A stretch of 64,000 bases of DNA from the NCBI GenBank assembly GCA_039829955.1, contig CP140035.1:124001-188000 (forward strand), read 5' to 3'. Source of the DNA: Buchnera aphidicola (Nurudea shiraii). Its GTDB lineage: Bacteria > Pseudomonadota > Gammaproteobacteria > Enterobacterales > Enterobacteriaceae. The notes beneath the pieces were generated by a model that saw only the letters and a list, made by a program, of their open reading frames with translations, was not told the origin of the DNA and made no database searches. Both the position numbers and the translations under genes were made by a program. Below are positions 54,718 to 64,000 of this stretch, in pieces. Each line of letters starts with the position of its first letter. Within the stretch, counting starts at the first letter, position 1.

Positions 54718-55563
54718 ATGAATATTAAATTGTGGTTAAATATAGCAGTATTAAAATTGAAGTTATCTGGATGTTGTAGTCCTAGACTAGATGCCGAGGT
54801 ATTATTAAGTTTTGTTCTTAGAAAAGATGTTAGTTGGATAATTAGATATAGTTCTTTTAAAATACTTGGACATGATTTAAATAAGTTAAATAATTTATTA
54901 AAACGTAGATTAAATGGTGAACCTATTGCGTATTTAGTTAAAAAAAAAGAATTTTGGTCTTTGTCTTTTATTGTATCTAAGTTTACGTTAATACCTCGTC
55001 CAGAAACTGAAACGTTAGTTGAATGTACTTTAGAAAGATTAAATAATGCTAATTATATAGATATTTTAGATTTAGGAACAGGGTGTGGTTGTATAGCGCT
55101 AACATTAGCTAGTATGAATCCAAATTGTAATTTTATAGGAGTAGATTGTTCGAAAGAATCAATAGATGTAGCCAAAGAAAATGCAAGAGTTCTAAAATTT
55201 AAAAATGTTAAGTTTTTTCAGAGTTTTTGGTTTTCTCTTATTAAGAAAAATTTTGATGTTATTGTTAGTAATCCACCTTATATTAGTTTGAATGAAATAA
55301 GTGGTTTAGACAGAGAATTATTGTTTGAACCTTTTTTAGCGCTAATTTCTGCAGATGATGGATTAAGTTCTATTCATTATATAATAAAAAATTCTAGAAA
55401 ATACTTAAGAAATATGGGATGGCTATTAATAGAACATAGTTGGATGCAAAGGTCACGTGTACAAAAATTGTTTAAAAAATATAATTTTACTAATATAATG
55501 ACTTATCGAGATTATTCTGGTAATGATCGAGTTACAGTTGGACAGAAGATAGATTTAAAATGA
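54718..55563 (+). CDS. prmC: peptide chain release factor N5-glutamine methyltransferase
   Basis: Methylates the glutamine of the GGQ motif in RF1 and RF2 (formerly hemK). 281 aa (E. coli 277). Substrate-recognition helical domain, then the SAM loop DLGTGCGCIALTLA and the catalytic SNPPYI motif; TLIPRPETETLVE is typical. It abuts prfA with no gap. Confidence 0.97.
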   Translation: MNIKLWLNIAVLKLKLSGCCSPRLDAEVLLSFVLRKDVSWIIRYSSFKILGHDLNKLNNLLKRRLNGEPIAYLVKKKEFWSLSFIVSKFTLIPRPETETLVECTLERLNNANYIDILDLGTGCGCIALTLASMNPNCNFIGVDCSKESIDVAKENARVLKFKNVKFFQSFWFSLIKKNFDVIVSNPPYISLNEISGLDRELLFEPFLALISADDGLSSIHYIIKNSRKYLRNMGWLLIEHSWMQRSRVQKLFKKYNFTNIMTYRDYSGNDRVTVGQKIDLK

Positions 55564-55718
55564 GATTAATTGTTACATAATTATATATTGATATTGAAGA
55601 AATTATTATTTTTTAATAATATGATAGTTTTATATTGATATAAAATTAAATTTTTATGTTTTATTTTTTTTTGATATCACAATAAATGTTTATAAATGAT
55701 TAATTAATTGGAAATTAT

Positions 55719-56528
55719 ATGACATCTTTTTTTGATTATAACGTTTCTAAGTCGCCTTTATGTGATTTTCTTGCAAATATATTGAGTCTTATTCGACCAG
55801 ATTTTCCAACTCGTTTTGTGGTCAAGGAATTACAAAACAAGGTGGATGAAGCTGAATTGTACATAGCTACTGAAAAAGAAATATATTCTAAATTAAAAAA
55901 ATTGATAGAATTATTTTATGGTCGTTGGAAATTTGGTGAAGCTACTGGAGTTTACAAATTATCTGATGTGTTATGGTTAGACAATGTTTTACAGACTCGA
56001 AAAGGTACCGCAGTATCGTTAGGAGTAATATTATTACATATTGCTCAAAAACTTTGTTTGCCTCTTATGCCTGTTATTTTTCCTACTCAACTTATTTTAC
56101 GTGTAGATAAATTTGACAAAAGAATGTGGCTAATCAATCCGTTTAATGGAGAAACATTGGATGAGCATGTTTTAGAAGTATGGTTGAAGGGTAATATAAG
56201 TCCTACAGCAGAATTGTATAAAAATGATTTAAATAAAGTTAAACATGAAACAGTTATTCAAAAAATGCTTGACTCTTTAAAAAACGCTTTGATAGATGAA
56301 AAAAAAATGGAATTAGCTTTAAATGTTAGTAATGTATTATTAAAAATAAATCCTAATGATCCTTATGAAATACGCGACCGAGGATTAATATATGCTCAAT
56401 TAGAATGTAATCATATTGCATTGACAGATTTAATTTATTTTGTAGAACATTGTCCCGAAGATCCTATTAGTGAAATAATAAAAGTTCATATTCATTCTAT
56501 AAAAAAGAAGAACGTTGTTTTACATTGA
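55719..56528 (+). CDS. sirB1: SirB1 family protein (YchA)
   Basis: Transglutaminase-like and TPR-containing protein of unclear function, conserved next to prfA-prmC in enterobacteria. 269 aa, as in E. coli. GVYKLSDVLWLDNVLQTRKGTAVSLG, PVIFPTQLILRV and the TPR-like C-terminus DPYEIRDRGLIYAQLECNH match E. coli YchA strongly. The ychQ gene between prmC and sirB1 in E. coli is absent; a 155-base empty spacer remains. Retention in a reduced genome suggests a useful role. Confidence 0.93.
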   Translation: MTSFFDYNVSKSPLCDFLANILSLIRPDFPTRFVVKELQNKVDEAELYIATEKEIYSKLKKLIELFYGRWKFGEATGVYKLSDVLWLDNVLQTRKGTAVSLGVILLHIAQKLCLPLMPVIFPTQLILRVDKFDKRMWLINPFNGETLDEHVLEVWLKGNISPTAELYKNDLNKVKHETVIQKMLDSLKNALIDEKKMELALNVSNVLLKINPNDPYEIRDRGLIYAQLECNHIALTDLIYFVEHCPEDPISEIIKVHIHSIKKKNVVLH

Positions 56529-56667
56529 AAGTTTTATGAAGAGACAACATTTTTATAGTTTTAACTTCATATTAAGTTATTTGAAATTTTTATATTTACT
56601 TTTAATATCGTACGATTATATAAGTTATAATTTTTGCATTTGTATGTTTTATAAGCGAAAAAATTAT

Positions 56668-57492
56668 TTAATAGTATGGTTGTGTATTAGGTGTTATTGG
56701 AGTTTGGCGTTTATGTAAAGTATTGATATAATATTTTTCGATGATTAATTTACTCTTTATATTAATTTTTTTTCCTTCTAAATAAGAATCAATATCATGA
56801 TATGTTATACCTAATATTTCTTCGTCCGTTTTATATGGATGTTTGTCTTCCAGGTGAGCTCTTGGTGGTTTGAGATAAAGGTGAGATGGACATTTTAGTT
56901 CTTTTAGTAAAGATCTTCCTTGTTTTTTATTTAATTCAGAAATCGGATTAATGTCTGATCCTCCATCTCCATATTTTGTAAAAAATCCAGTAACAGCTTC
57001 AGAAGCGTGGTTAGTTCCAATTACAATACCATGATGTATACCAGCAATGCTATATTGTATTTTCATTCTTTCTCTAGCTTTATTGTTTTCGTGTACATTT
57101 TTAGATACGTATATTCCTGATTGTTTTAAAGATTTTTCAGTACTTAGTACAGAATTTTTTATATTGATGTTTAATATTATTTTTGGTTGAATAAAATTTA
57201 TTGAATCTTGACAATCTTGTTTGTCTATTTGTTTTCCATATGGTAAACATAATAAAATGAGTTTATATATATTTTTTTTAAGAATTTTATTCAGTTCTTG
57301 TATAGCTAATTGGCAAAGTTTTCCGGTTAGTGTAGAATCTTGCCCACCACTTAATCCTAGAACTAGTGTCGTTATGTTTTTATGTTGTAATAAATATGTT
57401 TTTATAAAATTTAATATTCTTCGAATCTCGAATTTTGGATCAATAATAGGTTTTACACCTAAAATTTTAATAATTTTTTTTTGCAAACTCAT
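56668..57492 (-). CDS. nadE: NH3-dependent NAD(+) synthetase
   Basis: Amidates nicotinate adenine dinucleotide to NAD with ammonia. 274 aa (E. coli 275). ATP-pyrophosphatase P-loop GLSGGQDSTLTGKL; NHASEAVTGFFTKYGDGGSDINPI; the C-terminus KRQTPITP. Stand-alone gene, convergent with sirB1, divergent from ackA. NAD supply links it to complex I in this window. Confidence 0.97.
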   Translation of the reverse strand: MSLQKKIIKILGVKPIIDPKFEIRRILNFIKTYLLQHKNITTLVLGLSGGQDSTLTGKLCQLAIQELNKILKKNIYKLILLCLPYGKQIDKQDCQDSINFIQPKIILNINIKNSVLSTEKSLKQSGIYVSKNVHENNKARERMKIQYSIAGIHHGIVIGTNHASEAVTGFFTKYGDGGSDINPISELNKKQGRSLLKELKCPSHLYLKPPRAHLEDKHPYKTDEEILGITYHDIDSYLEGKKINIKSKLIIEKYYINTLHKRQTPITPNTQPYY

Positions 57493-57694
57493 ATTTTATT
57501 TTTTGAAATATGTTCATATTTTGTAAGGTAAGATTATATCTAATATCTTTCAAAAGAACAAATTTAATCTTATATTTTAAATATTAAAATTTTATATTTA
57601 TAAATACTTAAATTTCAATATCTTTTTAATGGCAAATTTTATAAAATATTTAACTATATACAAACAAGATATATTATTTAGAGTTAGAATAATT

Positions 57695-58906
57695 ATGTCT
57701 AATATTTTTGCATTAACGTTAAATTGTGGTAGTTCTACGTTAAAGTTTTCTGTTGTAGATTTTAAAAAAAATAAAGAATTGATATTAGGAATGGCTGATT
57801 TTTTATGTTCTTCTGGAGTTTCTATTTTATGGAAAACTAAAACTGGTAAGTATAATGATATTTTACATAAACAATCTAATATTGAAGAAATAATTGATTT
57901 TATTTCTTATAATATTTTAAAAAGTAACATTAAAATATTTAATAATATTGTGTGTATAGGTCATAGAGTAGTTCATGGTGGATCAAAGTTAAGAAAATCA
58001 GTTATTATAGATAAAAAAATAATTAAACATATTGAACATGCTTCCATTTTTGCTCCTTTACACAATCCTATTAATTTATTAGGAATACAAGCTTCGTTTA
58101 ATATTTTTCCTCATTTAAAAAAAAAAAATGTAGCTGTTTTTGATACGGCATTTCATAGTACGTTACCTAAAAGATCTTATTTATATGGAATTCCTTATGG
58201 TTTTTACAAAGATTACGGTATTAGAAGGTATGGAGCACACGGAATAAGTTATTCGTATGTTACAAATCGTTCTTCCGAAATTTTAAAGATTTCAAGACAT
58301 CGATTAAATATTATTGCTTGTCACCTAGGAAATGGTGCATCAATAGCTGCTATTCGCAATGGTGTTTGTCTAGATACTTCTATGGGTTTGACTCCTTTAG
58401 AAGGATTAATTATGGGTACTAGAAGTGGTGATATAGATCCTTCTATTATCTTTTTTATGTATAAAAAATTAAAGATGAGTATTAAAGAAATTGAAAATAT
58501 TTTGATTAAAAAATCAGGATTATTAGGGATAAGTGAATTAAGTAGTGATTTTCGGATTTTAGAGAGTAATTATTTGTCATGTGAAAAAGTAAAATTATCA
58601 ATCGAGGTATTTTGCTATCGTTTATCTAAATATATTGCTTCATATACTACTTTAATGCAAGGGAAGTTAGACGCTATTGTTTTTACTGGAGGTATTGGGG
58701 AAAATTCTTGCTTAGTTAGAGAGATTACTATATCTAGGTTATCTATTTTAAATTGTAACATTGATATTAAGTTAAACACATCTATGATATCAGGAAAAGA
58801 AGGTTTTATTAATTCAAAAAATAGTATTTCTATATTAGTTATACCTACAAATGAAGCATTGGTAATAGCTAAGGAATCCGTGTTATTATTTAAAAAGAGT
58901 ATTTAA
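57695..58906 (+). CDS. ackA: acetate kinase
   Basis: Interconverts acetyl phosphate and ADP with acetate and ATP. 403 aa from ATG 57695, giving MSNIFALTLNCGSSTLKFSV like MSSKLVLVLNCGSSSLKF (E. coli 400 aa). An upstream ATG at 57629 would add 22 non-conserved residues. Conserved GHRVVHGG, FAPLHNPINLLGI, VAVFDTAFH, CHLGNGASIAAI and FTGGIGENS. It is followed by pta, as in E. coli. Confidence 0.96.
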   Translation: MSNIFALTLNCGSSTLKFSVVDFKKNKELILGMADFLCSSGVSILWKTKTGKYNDILHKQSNIEEIIDFISYNILKSNIKIFNNIVCIGHRVVHGGSKLRKSVIIDKKIIKHIEHASIFAPLHNPINLLGIQASFNIFPHLKKKNVAVFDTAFHSTLPKRSYLYGIPYGFYKDYGIRRYGAHGISYSYVTNRSSEILKISRHRLNIIACHLGNGASIAAIRNGVCLDTSMGLTPLEGLIMGTRSGDIDPSIIFFMYKKLKMSIKEIENILIKKSGLLGISELSSDFRILESNYLSCEKVKLSIEVFCYRLSKYIASYTTLMQGKLDAIVFTGGIGENSCLVREITISRLSILNCNIDIKLNTSMISGKEGFINSKNSISILVIPTNEALVIAKESVLLFKKSI

Positions 58907-58968
58907 AGTATAATTGTTTAAAATAATGAAAATATAAGATGGTGTTTATTTATTTTACGGAGTTAATT

Positions 58969-61107
58969 TTGAAACGAGTCTTAATGTTAATTCCTATAGG
59001 ATTTAATGTAGGGTTAACAACCACAAGCATAGGATTAATACAAAAAATTCAACAAAGTAATCTTAAAGTAAAATTTTTTAAACCAATTTTTAGTAATCTC
59101 AATTTTAAAGGTTACATTGATCATACTACAAAAATTTTACGAAATATGAGTTCTGTTGCATGTCTTAATCCGATTAAAGTTAGAAACTTAAATGATTTTT
59201 TAACTCAGGAAAGTCGACAAAATATTTTAAAAAATGTTTTATTAGAAATAGATTCTGATAAGAGAAAATACGATGTTTTGATTTTAGAGGGAATATGTTT
59301 ACGATATTCAATTTTATTATCAAGTATAATAAATTATGAAGTAGCACAATCTACTAATGCAGAAATTATTTTTATGTCTACTGTAAGAAAAGATAACATT
59401 GTTGATATAAATAATATCATGAATATTATTAAAGAGTATTTTTTAAAAAAAAAATGTATTAGTGTTAAAGGAATTATAATCAATGAATTTGCAACACTGC
59501 AGTTTGATTTTTTTGGAAATTTTATAAATTATTTTAATATGTTTAATACTATAGTAAAAAAAAATAAAAATAATAGCATTGATTATAATATATTTTGTAA
59601 AAATTATGGTGTTTCATTATTAGGATATATTCCATGGCATTCGAAGTTAATAGAGAAAAGTTTAGATGATATATCTCGTTATTTTAAAGTTTATCCTATT
59701 AACAAATGTAATTTAAGTAATATATCTGTTCGGTCTATTACTATATATCATAAAAATGATATTTTAAAAAATAGTAGAAATGTTTTATCTCATGCAATAT
59801 TAATAATTTCTCCAGATCATTTACATGATTTACATGGAATATCGGAATATGTAGATCAAAGCAATGATATTAGCGCTTTATTTTTTACAAATAGTTATGA
59901 AATTGATGTAGATGCAATTAAGTTACATTTCAATATTAAAAAAATGTGTGTTCCTATTTTTTTTATGAAATGTAATTTGTTAAAAATGATTGATTTATTT
60001 AGAAAAATTTCTTTTAAAATGTCTTGTAAAAATTTTAAAAAATTTAAATTAATACAAAATTATGTTTCTAAATATATTCGTCACGATTTAGTTACTTTTA
60101 TAAAAGCGCAATGTGTATATAAATATCAAAAATCTCCAGCACTATTTATTTATAATTTGCAAAATTTAGCAAGAAGAAATAAAAAAACGATTCTTCTTCC
60201 TGAAGGAAATGAATTGCGAATTATTAAAGCAGCTTCTATTTGTTCGGATCAAAATATAGCAAATTGCATATTATTGGGAAATTCTAAAGAAATTATAACT
60301 ATTGCTAAATTGAATAATATTAATTTGAAGTCTGATATAGAAATTTTAAATCCAGAATTAATACGATATAAATATGTTGAAAGGTATTTAGAATTACGTC
60401 GTAAACATAAAATTACTACTTTGCAGGCGAGAAAAGATCTTAAAAACAATTCTATTTTGTCTACTTTAATATTAGAATCTAACCAGGTAGATGGATTAGT
60501 TTCAGGATCAGTAAATACTACTTCTGACACTATATTACCTGCTTTACAATTAATTAAAACATCTCAATATGCTTCTTTAATATCGTCTGTTTTTTTTATG
60601 TTACTTCCAGATCACGTATTATTGTATGCAGATTGTGCAATTAATCCTAATCCTAATGCTGATCAATTAGCAGAAATTGCAATTCAATCTGCTAATACTG
60701 CTATATTATTTGGAATATGTCCTAAAATAGCCATGTTATCTTATGCAACAGGGTGGTCAAGCAATAGTAAAAAAGTAGAAAAAGTTAGAAAAGCTACAGA
60801 TATAGTAAAAAAAATGTGTCCTAATCTTATTGTAGAGGGTCCTATTCAATATGATGCAGCTATAGATAGTATAGTTTCAAAATTAAAATGTTTTAATTCT
60901 GTTATAAAGGGTACTGCAACAATATTTATATTTCCTGATCTTAATTCTGGGAACATCGCATATAAAGCAGTACAGAGATCTACTAATATTATTTCAATTG
61001 GTCCCATATTACAGGGGATAAAAAAACCAGTAAATGACTTATCTCGAGGAGCTTCAGTTCAAGATATAGTATATACCATTGCTGTGACTTCTATACAAGC
61101 TGAATAA
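58969..61107 (+). CDS. pta: phosphate acetyltransferase
   Basis: Converts acetyl-CoA to acetyl phosphate; with AckA it yields ATP from acetyl-CoA. 712 aa (E. coli 714) when started at TTG 58969, which follows GGAG at 58959-58962 and gives MKRVLMLIPIG like MSRIIMLIPTG. An ATG at 58939 in frame has no match or RBS. The N-terminal BioD-like and DRTGG domains (1 to about 380) are strongly diverged; the catalytic C-terminal domain (LLPEGNELRIIKAA, DGLVSGSVNTTSDT, ATGWSSNSKKVEKVRKAT) is well kept. Confidence 0.95.
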   Translation: MKRVLMLIPIGFNVGLTTTSIGLIQKIQQSNLKVKFFKPIFSNLNFKGYIDHTTKILRNMSSVACLNPIKVRNLNDFLTQESRQNILKNVLLEIDSDKRKYDVLILEGICLRYSILLSSIINYEVAQSTNAEIIFMSTVRKDNIVDINNIMNIIKEYFLKKKCISVKGIIINEFATLQFDFFGNFINYFNMFNTIVKKNKNNSIDYNIFCKNYGVSLLGYIPWHSKLIEKSLDDISRYFKVYPINKCNLSNISVRSITIYHKNDILKNSRNVLSHAILIISPDHLHDLHGISEYVDQSNDISALFFTNSYEIDVDAIKLHFNIKKMCVPIFFMKCNLLKMIDLFRKISFKMSCKNFKKFKLIQNYVSKYIRHDLVTFIKAQCVYKYQKSPALFIYNLQNLARRNKKTILLPEGNELRIIKAASICSDQNIANCILLGNSKEIITIAKLNNINLKSDIEILNPELIRYKYVERYLELRRKHKITTLQARKDLKNNSILSTLILESNQVDGLVSGSVNTTSDTILPALQLIKTSQYASLISSVFFMLLPDHVLLYADCAINPNPNADQLAEIAIQSANTAILFGICPKIAMLSYATGWSSNSKKVEKVRKATDIVKKMCPNLIVEGPIQYDAAIDSIVSKLKCFNSVIKGTATIFIFPDLNSGNIAYKAVQRSTNIISIGPILQGIKKPVNDLSRGASVQDIVYTIAVTSIQAE

Positions 61108-61430
61108 ATAAAATTTTTAAAATAAAATTGTATTAATTTAGTATAAAAGATAAGTATATAATTTATATATTGTTAGATATTTATTGCATAGTTTATATTG
61201 CCATGAGCAAGTATTTTAAATGTTATTAATAAATTTTTAAGAGAAGTATTAATTTTTAATCATTATTTTTATTAATTTAATTTTATAAAATCTATAAAGT
61301 TTTTTTTGATATTAATATAAATGTTAATTTGTTCAATTTAAGTATAATTAGGAATTAAATTCGTATAAATTCATAATTAAAAATAGTAAAGTTTTATTAT
61401 AAGTTCTAAGTAGTATAATCTAAAATTATT
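61108..61430. other. 323-base spacer between convergent pta and nrdB
   Basis: Almost pure A+T. No protein-like frame, no tRNA and no convincing terminator stem is seen for either convergent gene. Confidence 0.5.
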
Positions 61431-62561
61431 TTATAGTTTAAATTTGTTAAATTCAGAATTTTTGATGTCAGAATCAATTTGACCCACTAAGTATGAACTA
61501 ACAGAAGTTTCTTGTGGAGCCACTTGGACATTATCTGAAATTAACCAAGAATTTATCCATGGGATAGGGTTAGAAGTAGTTAAAAATGGCATAGGAAGTC
61601 CAACTGCATGCATTCGGATATTAGTAATATACTCTATATACTGTGATAAAATTTCTTTGTTTAATCCTAACATAGATCCATCTTGAAATAAATATTCTAC
61701 CCATAGTTTTTCTTGTTCCGAAACTAGAATAAACAAATTATAACATTCGGTGTAACATTCTTGGACAATTTCAAACATTTCTTCTTTATTATTTTTGTTT
61801 CTTAATATGTTTATGATATGTTGAGTTCCAGTAAGGTGTAATGCTTCATCTCTAGCGATAAGTCTAATTATTTTTGCGTTTCCTTCCATAATTTCTCTTT
61901 CTGCAAATGCGAAAGAACATGCAAAACTTACATAAAATCGAATAGCTTCTAATGCATTTACACTAATTAGACATAAATATAATAGTTTTTTGAGTTCGTG
62001 TAAGTTAACTAATATTTTTTTTCCATTAATCAGATGTGATCCTTCACCTAACAAATGCCAATAACTAGTCATTTTAATAAGATTGTCATAATATTTTGAA
62101 ATATCTTGAGCTCTATTAGATATATTTTTGTTATTTACTATATCATCAAATATTATAGATGGAGTGTTAATAATATTTCTTATAATGTGAGTATATGATC
62201 TAGAATGAATAGTTTCTGAAAAAGACCATGTTTCTATCCATGTTTCTAACTCAGGGAGAGAAACAATAGGTAGGAAAGCGACATTAGGGCTTCTTCCTTG
62301 AATAGAATCTAATAAAGTTTGGTATTTTAAATTACTAATAAAAATATGCTTTTCGTGGTTTGGAAGATTTTGAAAATCAATTAAATCTTTAGATAAATCT
62401 ACTTCTTCTGGTCTCCAAAAAAAAGATAGCTGTTTTTCTGTTAATTTTTCGAAAATTTCATATTTTTGTTGATCGTATCTAGAAACGTTTACGGGTTGTC
62501 CAAAAAACATTGGTTCAAAAAGTGGATCGTTTTTCTTTTTAGAAAAAGTAGTATATGTCAT
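61431..62561 (-). CDS. nrdB: ribonucleoside-diphosphate reductase subunit beta
   Basis: R2 subunit of class Ia reductase; houses the di-iron centre and tyrosyl radical. 376 aa, as in E. coli. Iron ligands and the radical residue are in TLLDSIQGR (Asp), FSETIHSRSYTHIIRN (Glu, His and the radical Tyr), NALEAIRF and RDEALHLTGTQH. The C-terminus SDNVQVAPQETSVSSYLVGQ is typical for R1 docking. It lies 59 bases after nrdA in one operon. Confidence 0.98.
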   Translation of the reverse strand: MTYTTFSKKKNDPLFEPMFFGQPVNVSRYDQQKYEIFEKLTEKQLSFFWRPEEVDLSKDLIDFQNLPNHEKHIFISNLKYQTLLDSIQGRSPNVAFLPIVSLPELETWIETWSFSETIHSRSYTHIIRNIINTPSIIFDDIVNNKNISNRAQDISKYYDNLIKMTSYWHLLGEGSHLINGKKILVNLHELKKLLYLCLISVNALEAIRFYVSFACSFAFAEREIMEGNAKIIRLIARDEALHLTGTQHIINILRNKNNKEEMFEIVQECYTECYNLFILVSEQEKLWVEYLFQDGSMLGLNKEILSQYIEYITNIRMHAVGLPMPFLTTSNPIPWINSWLISDNVQVAPQETSVSSYLVGQIDSDIKNSEFNKFKL

Positions 62562-62620
62562 GTTATGTCTCTTGTATAAGAATAAATATGTTAAAATTTT
62601 GTTAAAATGAGATTTAAAGT

Positions 62621-64000
62621 CTATATTTTACAAGCTCCGTTATTACAATTATTGTTACTATTTAAAGTTAAGAATTCACTTTGATTGTCTTTTGCGTCAT
62701 CTCTCGTATTTTGATAATACAGTGTTTTTAATCCTAATTTATAAGCTATTAATAGATCGGTTATTAATTGTTTCATCGGAATCTTTCCATTAGGAAACGA
62801 CTTAGGATCATAATTAGTATTAGTAGAAATAGATTGATCTATGAATTTTTGCATAATACTAGCAAGTTGTAAATATCCTATGTTATTTGGCATATTCCAT
62901 AATAACTCATAATATGATTTTAATCTCTTATATTCAGGAACAACTTGGCGTAGCATTCCGTCTTTAGATGCTTTTATGCTGATAAATCCTCTAGGAGGTT
63001 CTATGCCGTTCGTGGCATTAGAAATTTGAGAAGATGTTTCTGAGGGCATTAATGCTGATAATGTGGAATTTCGTAATCCGTATTTTTTAATTTTTCTTCT
63101 TAAATAATTCCATTTTAGATGTAGCGGTTCGTTGCAAATATTATCTACTTCTTCTTTATATGTGTCTATAGGAAGTATACCTTGATAATATGTTGTTTGG
63201 TTAAACCAAGCACATGCTCCCTTTTCTTTAGCTAATTCGCATGATGCATTTAATAAATAATATTGTATTGCTTCAAATGTTTTATGTGTTAGAGAGTTAG
63301 CACTTCCATCTGAGTAACGTACTTTATTTTTAGCTAAATAGTATGCAAAGTTAATAACTCCTATTCCTAATGATCTTCTTGATAGTGCAGATTTTTTAGC
63401 TCCTTCAATAGGATAATTTTGATAATCTAATATTGAGTCTAATGCTCTAACGATTAAATTTGATAGTTCTGATAAATCATGAAGGTTTTTTAAAGAACCT
63501 AAGTTAATAGCGGATAAAGTACAGAGAGCAATTTCTCCATTTACGTCATAAATGTCGTTTAAAGGTTTAGTAGGTAATGTAATTTCTAAACATAGATTAG
63601 ATTGTTTTATAGGTGCTAATTTTGGATTAAATGCACTGTGTGTATTGCAATGATCAACGTTTTGTATATATATTCTTCCAGTTGAAGTTCTTTCTTGCAT
63701 CATCAAAGAAAACAAGTTAATTGCTTTTATTTTTTTTTTTCTAATATTGTTATCTTTTTCATATTGAGTATATAGAAGTTCAAATTTTTTTTGATTAGAA
63801 AAAAAAGCATTGTATAAGTTTGGAACATCTGACGGACTGAACAAAGTAATATGCTGATCTAATATCATTCTTTGATACATTAATTTGTTAATTTGTATTC
63901 CATAATCCATGTGTCGTACTCGATTTTCATCTATCCCTCTGTTATTTTTTAAAACTAATAAATTTTCTACCTCTAAATGCCAAATAGGATAGAATATCGT
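62621..64000 (-). CDS. nrdA: ribonucleoside-diphosphate reductase subunit alpha, C-terminal part (partial)
   Basis: R1 catalytic subunit of class Ia reductase. The reading frame stays open to the window edge (WHLEVENLLVLKNNRG just inside), so the N-terminal part lies outside; 459 residues are visible, about 60 percent of the usual length. Active-site residues: NLCLEI (Cys439 and Glu441 equivalents), IALCTLS (Cys462), LYYQNTRD (radical-pathway Tyr730 and Tyr731) and the C-terminal redox pair CNNGACKI. A 20-base poly-Asn stretch near the end replaces the E. coli linker. Followed by nrdB. Confidence 0.97.
   Translation of the reverse strand, partial: TIFYPIWHLEVENLLVLKNNRGIDENRVRHMDYGIQINKLMYQRMILDQHITLFSPSDVPNLYNAFFSNQKKFELLYTQYEKDNNIRKKKIKAINLFSLMMQERTSTGRIYIQNVDHCNTHSAFNPKLAPIKQSNLCLEITLPTKPLNDIYDVNGEIALCTLSAINLGSLKNLHDLSELSNLIVRALDSILDYQNYPIEGAKKSALSRRSLGIGVINFAYYLAKNKVRYSDGSANSLTHKTFEAIQYYLLNASCELAKEKGACAWFNQTTYYQGILPIDTYKEEVDNICNEPLHLKWNYLRRKIKKYGLRNSTLSALMPSETSSQISNATNGIEPPRGFISIKASKDGMLRQVVPEYKRLKSYYELLWNMPNNIGYLQLASIMQKFIDQSISTNTNYDPKSFPNGKIPMKQLITDLLIAYKLGLKTLYYQNTRDDAKDNQSEFLTLNSNNNCNNGACKI

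Noticed and set aside
56515..56718. 67-codon frame after sirB1, rich in Tyr, Phe and Leu
   Set aside because: It overlaps the end of sirB1 and of convergent nadE, has no RBS, and looks like random AT-rich translation.
1..64000. Insertion sequences, prophage, CRISPR arrays, toxin-antitoxin or defence genes
   Set aside because: No transposase, integrase, repeat-spacer pattern or defence domain was seen; all intact genes have close E. coli orthologues.

Overview
The window is a strongly AT-rich, gene-dense bacterial segment. Its proteins are all close counterparts of Escherichia coli proteins, and there are no mobile elements, prophage genes or CRISPR arrays. It has missing regulatory genes, eroded spacers and poly(A) frameshifts. 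Gene content and order match Buchnera aphidicola, the obligate nutritional symbiont of aphids. The strain cannot be fixed from the sequence alone; a lineage well diverged from the pea-aphid type is likely (inference).

Layout. 1-7178 (+): the 3' end of aroH with its terminator, then thrS-infC-rpmI-rplT-pheS-pheT, the E. coli translation cluster without ihfA. 7604-10761 (+): yajC-secD-secF. 10768-13759 (-): glyQ-glyS. 14202-15460 (+): a frameshifted nfo, then rplY. 15695-16415 (-): the DedA-family gene yabI. 16960-18669 (+): rsmA and apaH. 18673-29836 (-): folA, carAB, dapB, ispH, lspA, ileS and ribF, a compressed E. coli 'minute 0-1' segment. rpsT (+) follows, then dnaK-dnaJ (-) behind a textbook sigma-32 promoter. 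33756-48801 (+): a complete 13-gene nuo operon for respiratory complex I with fused nuoCD. 48960-50727 (+): folC and cvpA. 50869-52745 (-): prs and a frameshifted ispE. An 883-base spacer with no recognisable gene follows. 53629-56528 (+): prfA-prmC-sirB1. 56668-57492 (-): nadE. 57695-61107 (+): ackA-pta. 61431-64000 (-): nrdB and the 3' part of nrdA, which runs off the window.

How it fits together. The window carries translation factors and synthetases, protein export, chaperones, complex I plus acetate substrate-level phosphorylation, and deoxynucleotide supply. It also carries pieces of symbiotic amino-acid supply: aroH for aromatics, carAB for arginine and pyrimidines, dapB for lysine and murein. 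Almost no regulators remain. The visible control relics are the heat-shock promoter of dnaK, the AUU start of infC, and a few hairpins.

The most interesting signals are erosions with structure. (1) ThrRS has lost all four editing-site residues, and PheRS beta has lost its editing pocket, while both synthetic sites are intact and IleRS keeps its editing motifs. (2) nfo and ispE are each broken by one missing base in an A9 run. In both, the run forms an in-frame slippery heptamer that would restore the reading frame, so slippage rescue is plausible. (3) Several unexplained hairpins and inverted repeats lie in otherwise AT-only spacers, notably at 3601-3704 and 15480-15557.
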